Assembly: GCF_019966535.1 (NCBI RefSeq)
Contig: NZ_JAIMID010000009.1
Coordinates: 124,001-188,000, forward strand
Length of the DNA: 64,000 nt
Reading direction: 5' to 3'
DNA from: Mesobacterium pallidum
GTDB lineage: Bacteria > Pseudomonadota > Alphaproteobacteria > Rhodobacterales > Rhodobacteraceae
Below the pieces are notes generated by a model. That model made no database searches, was not told the origin of the DNA, and saw only the letters and a program-made list of their open reading frames with translations. Below, piece by piece: positions 1 through 7,932 of this stretch. A program made the position numbers and the translations under genes. Position 1 is the first letter of the stretch. Every line of letters starts with the position of its first letter.

Positions 1-125
1 GCGGCGTCATCGGCGATCTCGACCCGGAACAGGGCCTCGCCGAAATCGCCCCGCAGGCGCAGCGTGTCCTCGCGGCAGGCCGCCGCGGCGGCGCTGCCCA
101 GCGTCAGAAGGAACAGAAGGATCAG
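1..125 (-). CDS. DUF192 family exported protein, C-terminally truncated by the window edge
   Basis: Reading the minus strand from about 125 to 1 gives a hydrophobic signal peptide (LILLFLLTLGSAAAAA) followed by CREDTLRLRGDFGEALFRVE. This matches the start of the DUF192 domain (LRG.WG.A.FRVEIADD...), a small exported domain of unknown function. The frame overlaps the end of the cold-shock gene by a few bases and is likely co-transcribed with it. No ATG, GTG or TTG lies in this frame near the expected start; CTG at 125-123 is the only plausible nearby codon, so the exact start is uncertain. The rest of the gene lies left of position 1. Confidence 0.6.
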   Translation of the reverse strand, partial: MILLFLLTLGSAAAAACREDTLRLRGDFGEALFRVEIADDA

Positions 126-658
126 TCGTCCGACGACCGCAGCGCCGCTTCCCAGGCGCAGACCTCGGTGGCCATCCGGCCACGCTTGCCGTCCACGACC
201 CGCAGACCCAGTGCCTCGCCCGGCTGCAGGTCGGCAAGACCCGACTGCCGCAGCACCTCGATGTGAATGAACACGTCCTCCGGTCGCCCGAAGATGTTGG
301 CAAAGCCGAAGCCCTTGACCTTGTCGAACCATTTCACCCTCGCCGGCTCAAGTGTGGCGGCGGCGAGCACCTCCGGATCCATGTCCTGGAAATCCGCGAG
401 CACGGCATTTCCGGCACCTTCCGGCGGTTCGATCTCAAGCACTTCCAGCGCCTGCACGCCGCGCGCGGTCGACTGTATCATCACGCGAATGCGGGCACCA
501 TCGGCGACCGAGCTTTGTCCGAAATTGCGCAACACATTGGCGTGAAGGAGGATGTCCGCACCTCCTTCATCGGCCACGACAAAGCCAAACCCTCGCGTTG
601 GGTCGAACCATTTTACCTGGCCCGCGACTTCGCGCGCGCCATCATTCCCCTCAGGCAA
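122..658 (-). CDS. Cold-shock protein with two cold-shock domains
   Basis: This 178-residue protein carries two cold-shock (OB-fold, nucleic-acid binding) domains. The first, near residues 12-75, has the RNP1-like motif KWFDPTRGFGFV. The second, near residues 105-170, has KWFDKVKGFGFAN. Doubled CSD proteins of this size are common in alphaproteobacteria, where they are thought to act as RNA chaperones. The start is TTG (656-658); no in-frame ATG or GTG is available before the first domain. The gene is followed without a gap by a DUF192 gene. Two TTCACG-N3-CGTGA(A/G) palindromes lie about 100-150 bp upstream and may be operators. Confidence 0.9.
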   Translation of the reverse strand: MPEGNDGAREVAGQVKWFDPTRGFGFVVADEGGADILLHANVLRNFGQSSVADGARIRVMIQSTARGVQALEVLEIEPPEGAGNAVLADFQDMDPEVLAAATLEPARVKWFDKVKGFGFANIFGRPEDVFIHIEVLRQSGLADLQPGEALGLRVVDGKRGRMATEVCAWEAALRSSDD

Positions 659-759
659 GGTTTTACCCCGTCCGGTTAAGTTTTTTCCCCAGAACGTTAC
701 TGCGCCATGGCACGTCGGGATGCAAGTTGAATAAAATTCGAAATAACAACCATATGCAG

Positions 760-808
760 TTCACGTTGCGTGAAATGCAGTTGGTTTCACCGCTTCACGC
801 TGCGTGAG
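760..808. promoter_or_regulatory. Two near-identical palindromes upstream of the cold-shock gene
   Basis: TTCACGTTGCGTGAA (760-774) and TTCACGCTGCGTGAG (794-808) are 15-base dyads with centres 34 bp apart, roughly three helical turns. A further TTCACG half-site sits at 809-814. They lie between the end of pdxH and an AT-rich stretch (about 724-757) that could hold the cold-shock promoter. The spacing and symmetry suggest a dimeric repressor or activator site; the protein that binds is unknown. The 6-bp stems are too weak for a good terminator. Confidence 0.4.
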
Positions 809-809
809 T

Positions 810-1415
810 TCACGGGCTGAGCCGGGCGATCTGCCAGGTTTCCTCTGGGGAATTACGGCGCCAGCGGAAGCGATCATGCAGCCGATGCGCGCCGTCCGCC
901 CAGAACTCGATCTCGACCGGTGTCAGCCGGTAACCGCCCCAAAACGGGGGACGTTTCGGGTTCGGACCATGGGCCAGGGTGACCTTTCCGACCTCGGCCA
1001 TCAGCGCGCCGCGCGAGCTGAGCGGCTGCGACTGATGCGAGGCCCAGGCCCCCAGCCGCGACTTGAGCGAGCGCGAGGCATAATAGGCATCGGCCTGCGC
1101 GCTGTCCTCGCGGGTGATGGTCCCGCGCACCCGGATCTGCCGGCGCAGCGACTTGTGGTGCATCACGAACGCCGCCTTGCCGGCGCCGTCCAGCTCCTGC
1201 GCCTTCACACTGGTGTAGTTGGTGTAAAAGACGAAAGCAGCTGCCTCGATCTCTTTCAGCAGGACCATGCGGACGTTCGGCAATCCGTCCGCATCCACCG
1301 TCGAAAGGGCGATGGCGTTCGGGTCGTTGACTTCCGTCCCCTCCGCCTCGGCCAGCCAGGCGCGCGCGATGGCAAAGGGGTCCTCGCCTGCAAAGATACC
1401 GCTTCTGTCGGACAT
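810..1415 (-). CDS. pdxH: Pyridoxamine/pyridoxine 5'-phosphate oxidase
   Basis: PdxH is an FMN enzyme that oxidises pyridoxamine- or pyridoxine-5'-phosphate to pyridoxal 5'-phosphate in the cytosol, the last step of vitamin B6 synthesis and salvage. The 201-residue product is normal in length. Signature segments appear in order: RMVLLK (49-54), [10 protein letters not shown] (63-72), RRQIRVRG (91-98), [10 protein letters not shown] (122-131), PPFWGGYRL (156-164) and the C-terminal FWADG..RLHDR (171-182). The gene is divergent from fabI across a 75-bp gap that holds an FNR-like dyad. Confidence 0.96.
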   Translation of the reverse strand: MSDRSGIFAGEDPFAIARAWLAEAEGTEVNDPNAIALSTVDADGLPNVRMVLLKEIEAAAFVFYTNYTSVKAQELDGAGKAAFVMHHKSLRRQIRVRGTITREDSAQADAYYASRSLKSRLGAWASHQSQPLSSRGALMAEVGKVTLAHGPNPKRPPFWGGYRLTPVEIEFWADGAHRLHDRFRWRRNSPEETWQIARLSP

Positions 1416-1429
1416 GTGGTGCTCCTGCC

Positions 1430-1443
1430 TTGATGCGCGTCAA
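1430..1443. promoter_or_regulatory. Candidate FNR/CRP-family box between pdxH and fabI
   Basis: TTGATGCGCGTCAA is a TTGA-N6-TCAA dyad that fits the FNR/FnrL/Dnr-type consensus (TTGAT-N4-ATCAA) with one change. It lies 15 bp upstream of pdxH and about 48 bp upstream of fabI. Its left half could also serve as a -35 (TTGATG, 17-bp spacer, TAAAGC) for fabI. Either gene could be controlled; this is motif matching only. Confidence 0.35.
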
Positions 1444-1490
1444 GCAATCGCCTAAAGCATCGATCACGTCAAATAGGGTGAGGTTCCGGC

Positions 1491-2297
1491 ATGTCGAACG
1501 GGCTGATGGCAGGAAAACGCGGGCTGATCATGGGCCTGGCGAATGACAAGTCGATTGCCTGGGGCATAGCGCGCGCCCTGGCCGACGCGGGGGCCGAGTT
1601 GGCCTTTTCCTACCAGGGGGAGGCGCTGAAGAAACGCGTCGATCCGCTGGCTGCGCAGCTGGGCTCGGACATCGTCCTGCCCTGCGACGTGAGCGACGGC
1701 GCCTCGATCGACGCGCTGTTCGACGGGCTGAAGGAGCGCTGGGACTCGCTGGATTTCGTCGTCCACGCCATCGGCTTCTCGGACAAGACCGAGCTGCGGG
1801 GCCGCTATGTCGACACCAGCCGCGACAATTTCGCGATGACCATGGATATTTCCGTGTTCTCCTTCACCGCCGTGGTGAAGCGGGCGGAAAAGATGATGCC
1901 GAACGGCGGTTCGCTGCTGACGCTCACCTATTACGGGGCCGAGCGGGTGATGCCGCATTACAACGTGATGGGCGTCGCCAAGGCCGCGCTCGAGGCATCG
2001 GTGCGCTACCTGGCCGAGGATCTGGGCAAGGACCGCATCCGCGTGAATTCGATTTCCGCGGGGCCGATCAAGACGCTGGCCGCGTCGGGCATCGGTGATT
2101 TCCGCTACATCATGAAGTGGAACGAATACAACTCGCCCCTGCGCCGCAACGTGACCATCGAGGACGTGGGCAATTCGGCGCTGTATCTGCTGAGCGATCT
2201 TGGCGCCGGCGTGACCGGCGAGACGCACCATGTCGATGCCGGCTACCACGTGGTGGGCATGAAGGCGGTGGACGCGCCCGACATCTCGAAGGGCTGA
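1491..2297 (+). CDS. fabI: Enoyl-[acyl-carrier-protein] reductase (NADH)
   Basis: FabI reduces trans-2-enoyl-ACP in the last step of each fatty-acid elongation cycle. The 268-residue protein is a short-chain dehydrogenase-fold enzyme of the FabI class. The nucleotide-binding N-terminus (GLANDKSIAWGIA) is clear, and the catalytic set corresponds to Tyr147, Tyr157 and Lys164 in YYGAERVMPHYNVMGVAK. The substrate-loop region DFRYIMKWNEYNSPLRRNV (203-221) is also characteristic. The chosen ATG follows a GTGAGG-like ribosome site. A strong hairpin terminator lies shortly after the stop. Confidence 0.96.
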   Translation: MSNGLMAGKRGLIMGLANDKSIAWGIARALADAGAELAFSYQGEALKKRVDPLAAQLGSDIVLPCDVSDGASIDALFDGLKERWDSLDFVVHAIGFSDKTELRGRYVDTSRDNFAMTMDISVFSFTAVVKRAEKMMPNGGSLLTLTYYGAERVMPHYNVMGVAKAALEASVRYLAEDLGKDRIRVNSISAGPIKTLAASGIGDFRYIMKWNEYNSPLRRNVTIEDVGNSALYLLSDLGAGVTGETHHVDAGYHVVGMKAVDAPDISKG

Positions 2298-2320
2298 GCG
2301 CCCAACGATTGAACGCCGTT

Positions 2321-2356
2321 CACGCCCCGGCCGACCCGCCGGGGCGTGTTTCGTTT
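2321..2356 (+). terminator. Rho-independent terminator of fabI
   Basis: CACGCCCCGGC (2321-2331) pairs perfectly over 11 bp with GCCGGGGCGTG (2338-2348) around a 6-nt loop, followed by TTTCGTTT. It lies 24 bp after the fabI stop. Confidence 0.8.
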
Positions 2357-2407
2357 GACGAAGGCCCTGCCCCTGCGCTGAATGATCGGAACAGATCGGA
2401 GCGCGCC

Positions 2408-3010
2408 ATGGACTGGACCCATATCCTTGCCTTCAACCTCACGCTGCTCGCAGCCATGGCCTCGCCCGGGCCGGCGCTGCTGTTCCTGGTCCGCCAGGCG
2501 ATCGCGGGCGGGTTCCGGCGCGGCTTTGCCACCGGCGCCGGGCTGGGGCTGGTTGCGGCCGGATGGACAGGCGCGGCGCTGCTGGGGCTCGACATCGTTT
2601 TCCGCCTCTTCCCTGCCGCTTTCGTGGTGATGAAGGTGGCAGGGGCGCTCTACCTCATCCGCATTGCCTGGATGATGTGGCGCGACGCGCGCCAGCCGGT
2701 GGGCGCGGGGCGCGACAGTTCCCGGACCGCGTTTCGCGACGGGATGCTGGTGAACCTGTCGAACCCCAAGTCCGTGCTTTTTGCGGCCTCGGTGCTGGTT
2801 GTTATCTTTCCGGCCGGTCTAAGTCTTGCCGACAAGTCCCTGATCGTGTTCAATCATTTCCTGGTCGAGGTCGCAGTCTACTGCGGGTTCGCTGCCCTGC
2901 TGGCCGCCCCGGCCGCGCGGGCGGGCTATCTCAGGGCCAAGGTCGGCCTCGACCGCGTCGCGGCGCTGGTGCTGGGCGCACTGGGCCTGCGGCTGCTTTG
3001 GGGACGTTAA
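2408..3010 (+). CDS. LysE/RhtB-family amino-acid exporter
   Basis: This 200-residue, strongly hydrophobic protein has about five or six membrane segments and belongs to the LysE/RhtB translocator family, inner-membrane exporters of amino acids or related metabolites. Family marks are SPGPALLFLVRQ near residues 19-30, a GxGxGxGLV-like stretch in segment two, and the internal NLSNPKSVLF motif. The ATG at 2408 is preceded by CGGAG. The substrate cannot be told from sequence. It sits alone between two terminated or spaced units. Confidence 0.85.
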   Translation: MDWTHILAFNLTLLAAMASPGPALLFLVRQAIAGGFRRGFATGAGLGLVAAGWTGAALLGLDIVFRLFPAAFVVMKVAGALYLIRIAWMMWRDARQPVGAGRDSSRTAFRDGMLVNLSNPKSVLFAASVLVVIFPAGLSLADKSLIVFNHFLVEVAVYCGFAALLAAPAARAGYLRAKVGLDRVAALVLGALGLRLLWGR

Positions 3011-3076
3011 GGCGCGCTTGCCCAAAAGGGCCTGTCCGGCTTATAGCCCTGCCCAACCGAGGATCAGGAGAGCGCC

Positions 3077-3595
3077 ATGGACAACCGCCTGCCGCATGAA
3101 AAGGGTTTTCACGTCAGCTGGGACCAGCTGCACCGCGACGCACGGGCGCTGGCCTGGCGGCTGGACGGGCAAGGCCCCGAAGACGGCGGCTGGAAGGCCG
3201 TGGTCGCGATCACCCGCGGCGGCATGGCCCCGGCGATGATCGTCGCGCGGGAGCTCGACATCCGCACCGTGGACACGATCAGCGTGAAATCCTACCACTC
3301 GGGCGGTGGCAAGGCCGATGAGCGGCGCGAGGCCGAGGTGCTGAAGTCCCCCGATGCCGAGATGATGGGCGACGGGACCGGCATCCTGATCGTCGATGAC
3401 TTGGTCGACACCGGCAAGACGCTGGAACTTGTGCGCTCGCTCTACCCCAAGGCCCATGTCGCGACTGTGTACGCCAAGCCGCAGGGGCGCCCGATGGTGC
3501 ATACCTTCATCACCGAGGTGAGCCAGGACACCTGGATCTTCTTCCCCTGGGACATGGCCCTGCAATACGTGGAGCCCTATCGCGGCAAGGACTGA
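3077..3595 (+). CDS. gpt: Xanthine-guanine phosphoribosyltransferase
   Basis: Gpt salvages guanine and xanthine (weakly hypoxanthine) by transferring phosphoribosyl from PRPP. The 172-residue product has the PRPP-binding loop [13 protein letters not shown] at 103-115 and the purine-clamping WIFFPWD at 153-159. The early ITRGGMAPA segment (45-53) is the loop that binds pyrophosphate. Length and C-terminus fit the Gpt type rather than Hpt. An ATG with AGGAG upstream defines the start. The DUF2127 gene follows within 8 bp. Confidence 0.93.
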   Translation: MDNRLPHEKGFHVSWDQLHRDARALAWRLDGQGPEDGGWKAVVAITRGGMAPAMIVARELDIRTVDTISVKSYHSGGGKADERREAEVLKSPDAEMMGDGTGILIVDDLVDTGKTLELVRSLYPKAHVATVYAKPQGRPMVHTFITEVSQDTWIFFPWDMALQYVEPYRGKD

Positions 3596-3602
3596 GCCGG
3601 GC

Positions 3603-4079
3603 ATGAGGCGCGACCGCCTGCTCGAGCTGTTCTTCACCCTCAGCCTGCTGGGCAAGGGGGCGCTTGGGCTCACGCAGCTCATCGGCGCGCTGGGGCTCTG
3701 GCTGGCGCCCGCCAGCGGATTGCCGCGCCTCATCGACTGGCTGACCGCGAACGAACTGGCGCAGGATCCGGGCGACATGGTGGCGACCCATCTGCGCGAC
3801 TGGGCCGCCGCGCTCAGCCTGCAGGCCGAGCATTTCTACATCATCTACCTGCTGGGCCATGGGGCGCTGAACTTCGGTGTCGTGCTGGCGCTGCTGCTGC
3901 GGCTGCCGGGGGCCTTCACCGGCTCGCTGGTGGTGCTCATCGGCTTCGTCGCCTACCAGGCGGTGACTTACGTTCAGACCCATGATCCGGCGCTGGTCGT
4001 GATGACTGCCATCGACGTGGTGGTCATCGCGCTGGTGCTGATGGAGCATCGCACCAAGCGCTCCCGCGATCCAGCATGA
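3603..4079 (+). CDS. DUF2127 family membrane protein
   Basis: A 158-residue integral membrane protein with four hydrophobic segments (near 8-35, 80-100, 102-120 and 130-147). The arrangement, including GKGALGLTQLIGAL and HFYIIYLLGHGALNFGVV, is that of DUF2127, a family with no established function. It starts 8 bp after gpt and its stop overlaps an ATG in the TetR frame (ATGA at 4076-4079), so the three are probably one transcript. Confidence 0.75.
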   Translation: MRRDRLLELFFTLSLLGKGALGLTQLIGALGLWLAPASGLPRLIDWLTANELAQDPGDMVATHLRDWAAALSLQAEHFYIIYLLGHGALNFGVVLALLLRLPGAFTGSLVVLIGFVAYQAVTYVQTHDPALVVMTAIDVVVIALVLMEHRTKRSRDPA

Positions 4080-4159
4080 CCAATCCGGCGCGGGGTCGTC
4101 CTGCCCTGCACATTTCCTGCATGGACATGGCCGCGATTTCCGTTACGCATCGGCCCGCA

Positions 4160-4771
4160 ATGAGTCACCTGCCCCGAAAACCCCGCGGCCGTCCGCGCTC
4201 AAAGGCTGCCCGCGACAGGGCGCTGGCCGTCGCGCGCGAGATCATCGAGACCGAGGGCGTCGCCCGCCTGACGGTCGAGGGCGTGGCCGCCCGCGCCGGG
4301 ATCGGCAAGCCCACGATCTATCGCACCTGGGCCAATGCGCAGGAGCTGGCCATGGCCGCGCTGATCGCACAGGTGCCGGGGCCGGATGCGCTGTGGTCCT
4401 CGGATATTCTCGACGTGTTGCGGCGGCAGCTGACCGGGTTGTGTGAGGCCTTCTCCAGCCCGCTTGGCCGTCAGATGGCGCAGGTGCTGGCGGGGGCCGA
4501 CCCCGAGAGCGCGCTGGGCCGCGCCTTTCGCAAGCGGGTCGTCATGGCCGCGCGGGACGAGGGGCGCGGGCTGATCCTGGCCGCCGTGCAGGAGGGGCTG
4601 ATCTCGGCCCCTGCCGACACCGATGTGCTGCTCGACATGATCTACGGGCCGCTGTTCTACCGGCTGCTTGTCGGCCATGCGCCGCTGGACGATGCACTGG
4701 TCGGCGGCATCGTCGACATGCTGCTCAGGGCGCATCCGCCGGCGCCCAAACCGGCAAAGCGCAAGCGCTAG
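4160..4771 (+). CDS. TetR/AcrR-family transcriptional regulator
   Basis: A 203-residue one-component regulator. The N-terminal helix-turn-helix is plain (RDRALAVAREIIETEGVARL...VAARAGIGKPTIYRTWANAQ), preceded by an arginine-rich tail RKPRGRPRSK. The C-terminal ligand domain is a TetR_C-like helical region. I chose the ATG at 4160 because the protein then begins just before the basic tail. An alternative ATG at 4076 overlaps the DUF2127 stop and adds 28 residues that do not look like this family. The target may be its own operon or the aminotransferase downstream. Confidence 0.85.
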   Translation: MSHLPRKPRGRPRSKAARDRALAVAREIIETEGVARLTVEGVAARAGIGKPTIYRTWANAQELAMAALIAQVPGPDALWSSDILDVLRRQLTGLCEAFSSPLGRQMAQVLAGADPESALGRAFRKRVVMAARDEGRGLILAAVQEGLISAPADTDVLLDMIYGPLFYRLLVGHAPLDDALVGGIVDMLLRAHPPAPKPAKRKR

Positions 4772-4837
4772 GCCCGCGCCCTCTGGTCATTCCCCGCGCC
4801 GCGCGGCAGGGTACGCGCAATAGCCACGGAGCCCCTC

Positions 4838-6025
4838 ATGACCAGCCGCACCGAACAGACCTTCACCGCCCCCGTGGTCGAGGCGTTTCGCTGGCTGGCC
4901 GAGACCCCGCGCCCCGAGGGCCTGCCGCTCATCAACGTCAGCCAGGCCGCCCCTGCCGCGCCGCCGCCCGAGCCGCTGCGCGCACACATGGCGCAGCTGG
5001 TGATGGATGTGCCCGCCGTGCATCTTTACGGCCCCGACCTTGGCCTGCCCGCGCTGCGCCAGGCCATCGCCGCGCGGTTCTCGCGCGATTACGGCGGGCA
5101 GATCGGGGCGGACCAGGTCGCCGTGACGGCCGGCTGCAACCAGGCCTTTTGCGCCGCCATTGCCGCGATCACGGACCAGGGCGACGAGGTGATCCTGCCG
5201 ACGCCCTGGTACTTCAATCACAAGATGTGGCTCGACATGGCGGGCATCACCACCCTGCCCCTGCCCACCGGCGACAGCCTGCTGCCGGACCCCGAGGCGG
5301 CGGCGGCTCTGATCACGCCCCGTACCCGCGCCATCGTGCTGGTGACGCCGAACAATCCCGGCGGCGTGGAATATCCCCCAAAGCTGGTCGCCGCCTTCCG
5401 CGACCTCGCCCGCGCGCGCGGGCTGAAGCTCATTATCGACGAGACTTACCGCGATTTCGACGCGCGTAGCGGCGCGGCGCATGACCTCTTCACCGATCCG
5501 GACTGGGCCGACACGGTGATCCAGCTCTATTCGTTTTCAAAGGCGTACCGGCTGACTGGCCACCGCACCGGCTGTCTTGTGGCGCATCAGGACCTGCTGC
5601 CCGAGGTCGAGAAATTCATGGACACGGTCGCGATCTGCGCCCCGCAGCTGGGCCAGCACGCCGCCGTCTGGGGGATGGAAAACCTTGACCAATGGCTCGC
5701 CGGTGAGCGGGACGAGATCCTCGCCCGCCGCGCCGCGCTGGCCGAGGCCTTCACGGCGTTGGAGCCGCTGGGCTGGAAGCTCAAGGGTCTCGGCGCCTAT
5801 TTCGCCTATGTCGAACATCCCTTCGCCCTGCCCTCGGATGCGCTTTGCAAGGCGATGCTTGAGACGGCGGCGATCCTCGCCCTGCCCGCCACCTTCTTCA
5901 TGCCCGAGGGCGATGCAGAGGCAGACCGCCACCTGCGCCTGGCCTTTGCCAATGTCGAGGCCGGGACGCTCAAGGAATTGTGCACCCGCCTTGCGGCCCT
6001 TGGCTTTGACCGCAGAGCCGATTAG
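4838..6025 (+). CDS. PLP-dependent aminotransferase, class I/II
   Basis: A 395-residue fold-type I aminotransferase. The PLP lysine is Lys235 in SFSKAYRLTGHRTG; NPGG (173-176), DETY (201-204) and the substrate-carboxylate arginine region (GHRTG) are all in place. Such enzymes transfer amino groups between amino acids and 2-oxo acids; the exact substrate is not evident. It is preceded by a TetR regulator and followed about 50 bp later by the PpiD-like gene. There are no signs of truncation. Confidence 0.88.
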   Translation: MTSRTEQTFTAPVVEAFRWLAETPRPEGLPLINVSQAAPAAPPPEPLRAHMAQLVMDVPAVHLYGPDLGLPALRQAIAARFSRDYGGQIGADQVAVTAGCNQAFCAAIAAITDQGDEVILPTPWYFNHKMWLDMAGITTLPLPTGDSLLPDPEAAAALITPRTRAIVLVTPNNPGGVEYPPKLVAAFRDLARARGLKLIIDETYRDFDARSGAAHDLFTDPDWADTVIQLYSFSKAYRLTGHRTGCLVAHQDLLPEVEKFMDTVAICAPQLGQHAAVWGMENLDQWLAGERDEILARRAALAEAFTALEPLGWKLKGLGAYFAYVEHPFALPSDALCKAMLETAAILALPATFFMPEGDAEADRHLRLAFANVEAGTLKELCTRLAALGFDRRAD

Positions 6026-6076
6026 AGAAGGCCGACCCCGCGCGGGAGGGTGCGGGACCAACAAGGCAGGACGGGC

Positions 6077-7924
6077 ATGGCACGCAAGGGCAACTCGGTT
6101 TCCAAGACCATCGTGTGGGTTCTCATGGGCCTCCTCTTCGTGGGGCTCGCGGGCTTCGGCGCGGTGAATTTCTCGGGCTCGGTGCGGCAGGTCGGCCAGG
6201 TCGGCGACAAGCCGATCAGCACCGACGCCTATGTGCGCGCGCTGCAGCAGGAGCTGCGCGCGCTGCAGGCCCAGACCGGGCAGCCGATCAGCCTGGCGCA
6301 GGCGCGGGCTTTCGGGCTTGACCGTCAGGTGCTGGGCCAACTGGTGACCACGCGGGCGCTGGATTGGGAAGCGAGCCAGTTGGGCCTGTCCATCGGCGAC
6401 GAGAACCTGCGCCGCCAGCTGGTCGGGATCCAGGCCTTCCAGGGAATTGACGGCACCTTCGACCGCGAAGCCTACCGCTTTGCCATCCAGAACTCCGGCA
6501 TGTCCGAGGCGGAGTTCGAAGCCCAGCTGCGCGAGGAAGCCGCCCGGACCATCCTTCAGGCCGCCGTGCTGTCGGGCACGCCGATGCCGGACGCCTATGG
6601 CGATGCGCTGATAGATTACATCGGCGCGCGGCGCAGCTTTTCCTGGGTCCGCGTGACCGGCGAAGAGATCGAGGCCGAGATCCCCGCACCCAGCGAGACG
6701 CAAATCCAGGCCTATTACGACGACAACATCGCCGACTTCACCGCGCCCGAGATCCGCCGCATCACCTATGCCTGGCTGACGCCCGAGATGATGCTGGATA
6801 CCGTCGAAGTGCCCGAGGACGCGATCCAGGACGCCTATGATGCCCGCGCCGAACAGTACAACCAGCCCGAACGCCGGCTGGTCGAGCGTCTGACCTTCGG
6901 CGACGAGGCGCGCGCCAATGACGCCGCCGCCCAGCTTGAGGTCGGGGGCACCACCTTCGAGACGCTGGTCGAGGACCGCGGCCTGGCGCTCGCCGACGTG
7001 GACATGGGCGACATGTCCCGGGCCGAGCTTGGCGCTGCCGGCGAGGCGGTCTTTGAAGCCCAGGTGGGCGACGTGGTCGGGCCGTTCCAGTCGGACCTTG
7101 GCCCCGCGTTTTTCCGGGTGAACGGTGTTCTTCCGGCGCAGGAGATCGCGCTCGAGGACGTGCGGGACGAGCTGCGCGACGAGATCGCCCGCGACCGCGC
7201 CCGCCGCCTGATCGAGACCCGGGGCGAGGACATCGCCGACCTGCTGGCCGGCGGCGCCACGCTCGAGGATCTCGTGACCGAGACCGACATGCAGTTGGGC
7301 CAAATTGACTGGTTCGACGGCGCCCAGGGCGACATCGCCGGCTATGTCGAATTCCAGGAGGTCGCCGCGACCGTCACCATGGAGGATTTCCCCGACGTGG
7401 CCGAGCTGTCGGACGGCGGGCTCTTTGCCCTGCGCCTCGACGAGGTGGTGGACCCGGCCCCGCGCCCGCTGGACGAGGTCCGCGCCGACGTGATCGCCGC
7501 CTGGACCGAGGATGCGCTGGCCGAGGCCGTCGTCGCCCGCGCCGAGGAGATCGCCGCCGCGCTTGGCGAAGGCCGGACCTTCGAGGCGCTGGAGCTTGAG
7601 CCGACCGCCGAGTCGGGCCTGATCCGCAGCGATTTCGTGGCCGGGACCCGGGCGGGCTTCATGGAGCAGGTCTTTGCGATGGAGGTGGGCGCGGTCGACG
7701 TCATCGCCGATGGGGACAGCGCCATCGTCGTCCAGCTCGAGGCCGAGTTGCCGCCCGATCCGGGCAACACCGACCTCACCGAGGCCCGCGCCCAGCTGGT
7801 CGAACGCGCCGCGCAGGGCGTCGCCCAGGACCTCTACCAGGCCTATTCCGCCGACATCCAGCGCCGCGCCGGCATCTCGCTGGACCAGGCCGCGCTGAAC
7901 GCCGTCAACTCTTCCTTGCAGTAA
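6077..7924 (+). CDS. Membrane-anchored periplasmic peptidyl-prolyl isomerase/foldase (PpiD/SurA type)
   Basis: A 615-residue protein with one N-terminal membrane anchor (VWVLMGLLFVGLAGFGAVNF, about residues 13-32). A SurA_N-like helical region follows (about 36-170), then a parvulin-like PpiC region (about 250-355) and a long acidic C-terminal part. Proteins of this layout sit at the periplasmic exit of the Sec translocon and help fold secreted proteins. The ATG at 6077 follows GGCAGGACGGGC. The stop is only 8 bp before trpE, so trpE probably depends on transcription through this gene. Confidence 0.85.
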   Translation: MARKGNSVSKTIVWVLMGLLFVGLAGFGAVNFSGSVRQVGQVGDKPISTDAYVRALQQELRALQAQTGQPISLAQARAFGLDRQVLGQLVTTRALDWEASQLGLSIGDENLRRQLVGIQAFQGIDGTFDREAYRFAIQNSGMSEAEFEAQLREEAARTILQAAVLSGTPMPDAYGDALIDYIGARRSFSWVRVTGEEIEAEIPAPSETQIQAYYDDNIADFTAPEIRRITYAWLTPEMMLDTVEVPEDAIQDAYDARAEQYNQPERRLVERLTFGDEARANDAAAQLEVGGTTFETLVEDRGLALADVDMGDMSRAELGAAGEAVFEAQVGDVVGPFQSDLGPAFFRVNGVLPAQEIALEDVRDELRDEIARDRARRLIETRGEDIADLLAGGATLEDLVTETDMQLGQIDWFDGAQGDIAGYVEFQEVAATVTMEDFPDVAELSDGGLFALRLDEVVDPAPRPLDEVRADVIAAWTEDALAEAVVARAEEIAAALGEGRTFEALELEPTAESGLIRSDFVAGTRAGFMEQVFAMEVGAVDVIADGDSAIVVQLEAELPPDPGNTDLTEARAQLVERAAQGVAQDLYQAYSADIQRRAGISLDQAALNAVNSSLQ

Positions 7925-7932
7925 GCGACCCC

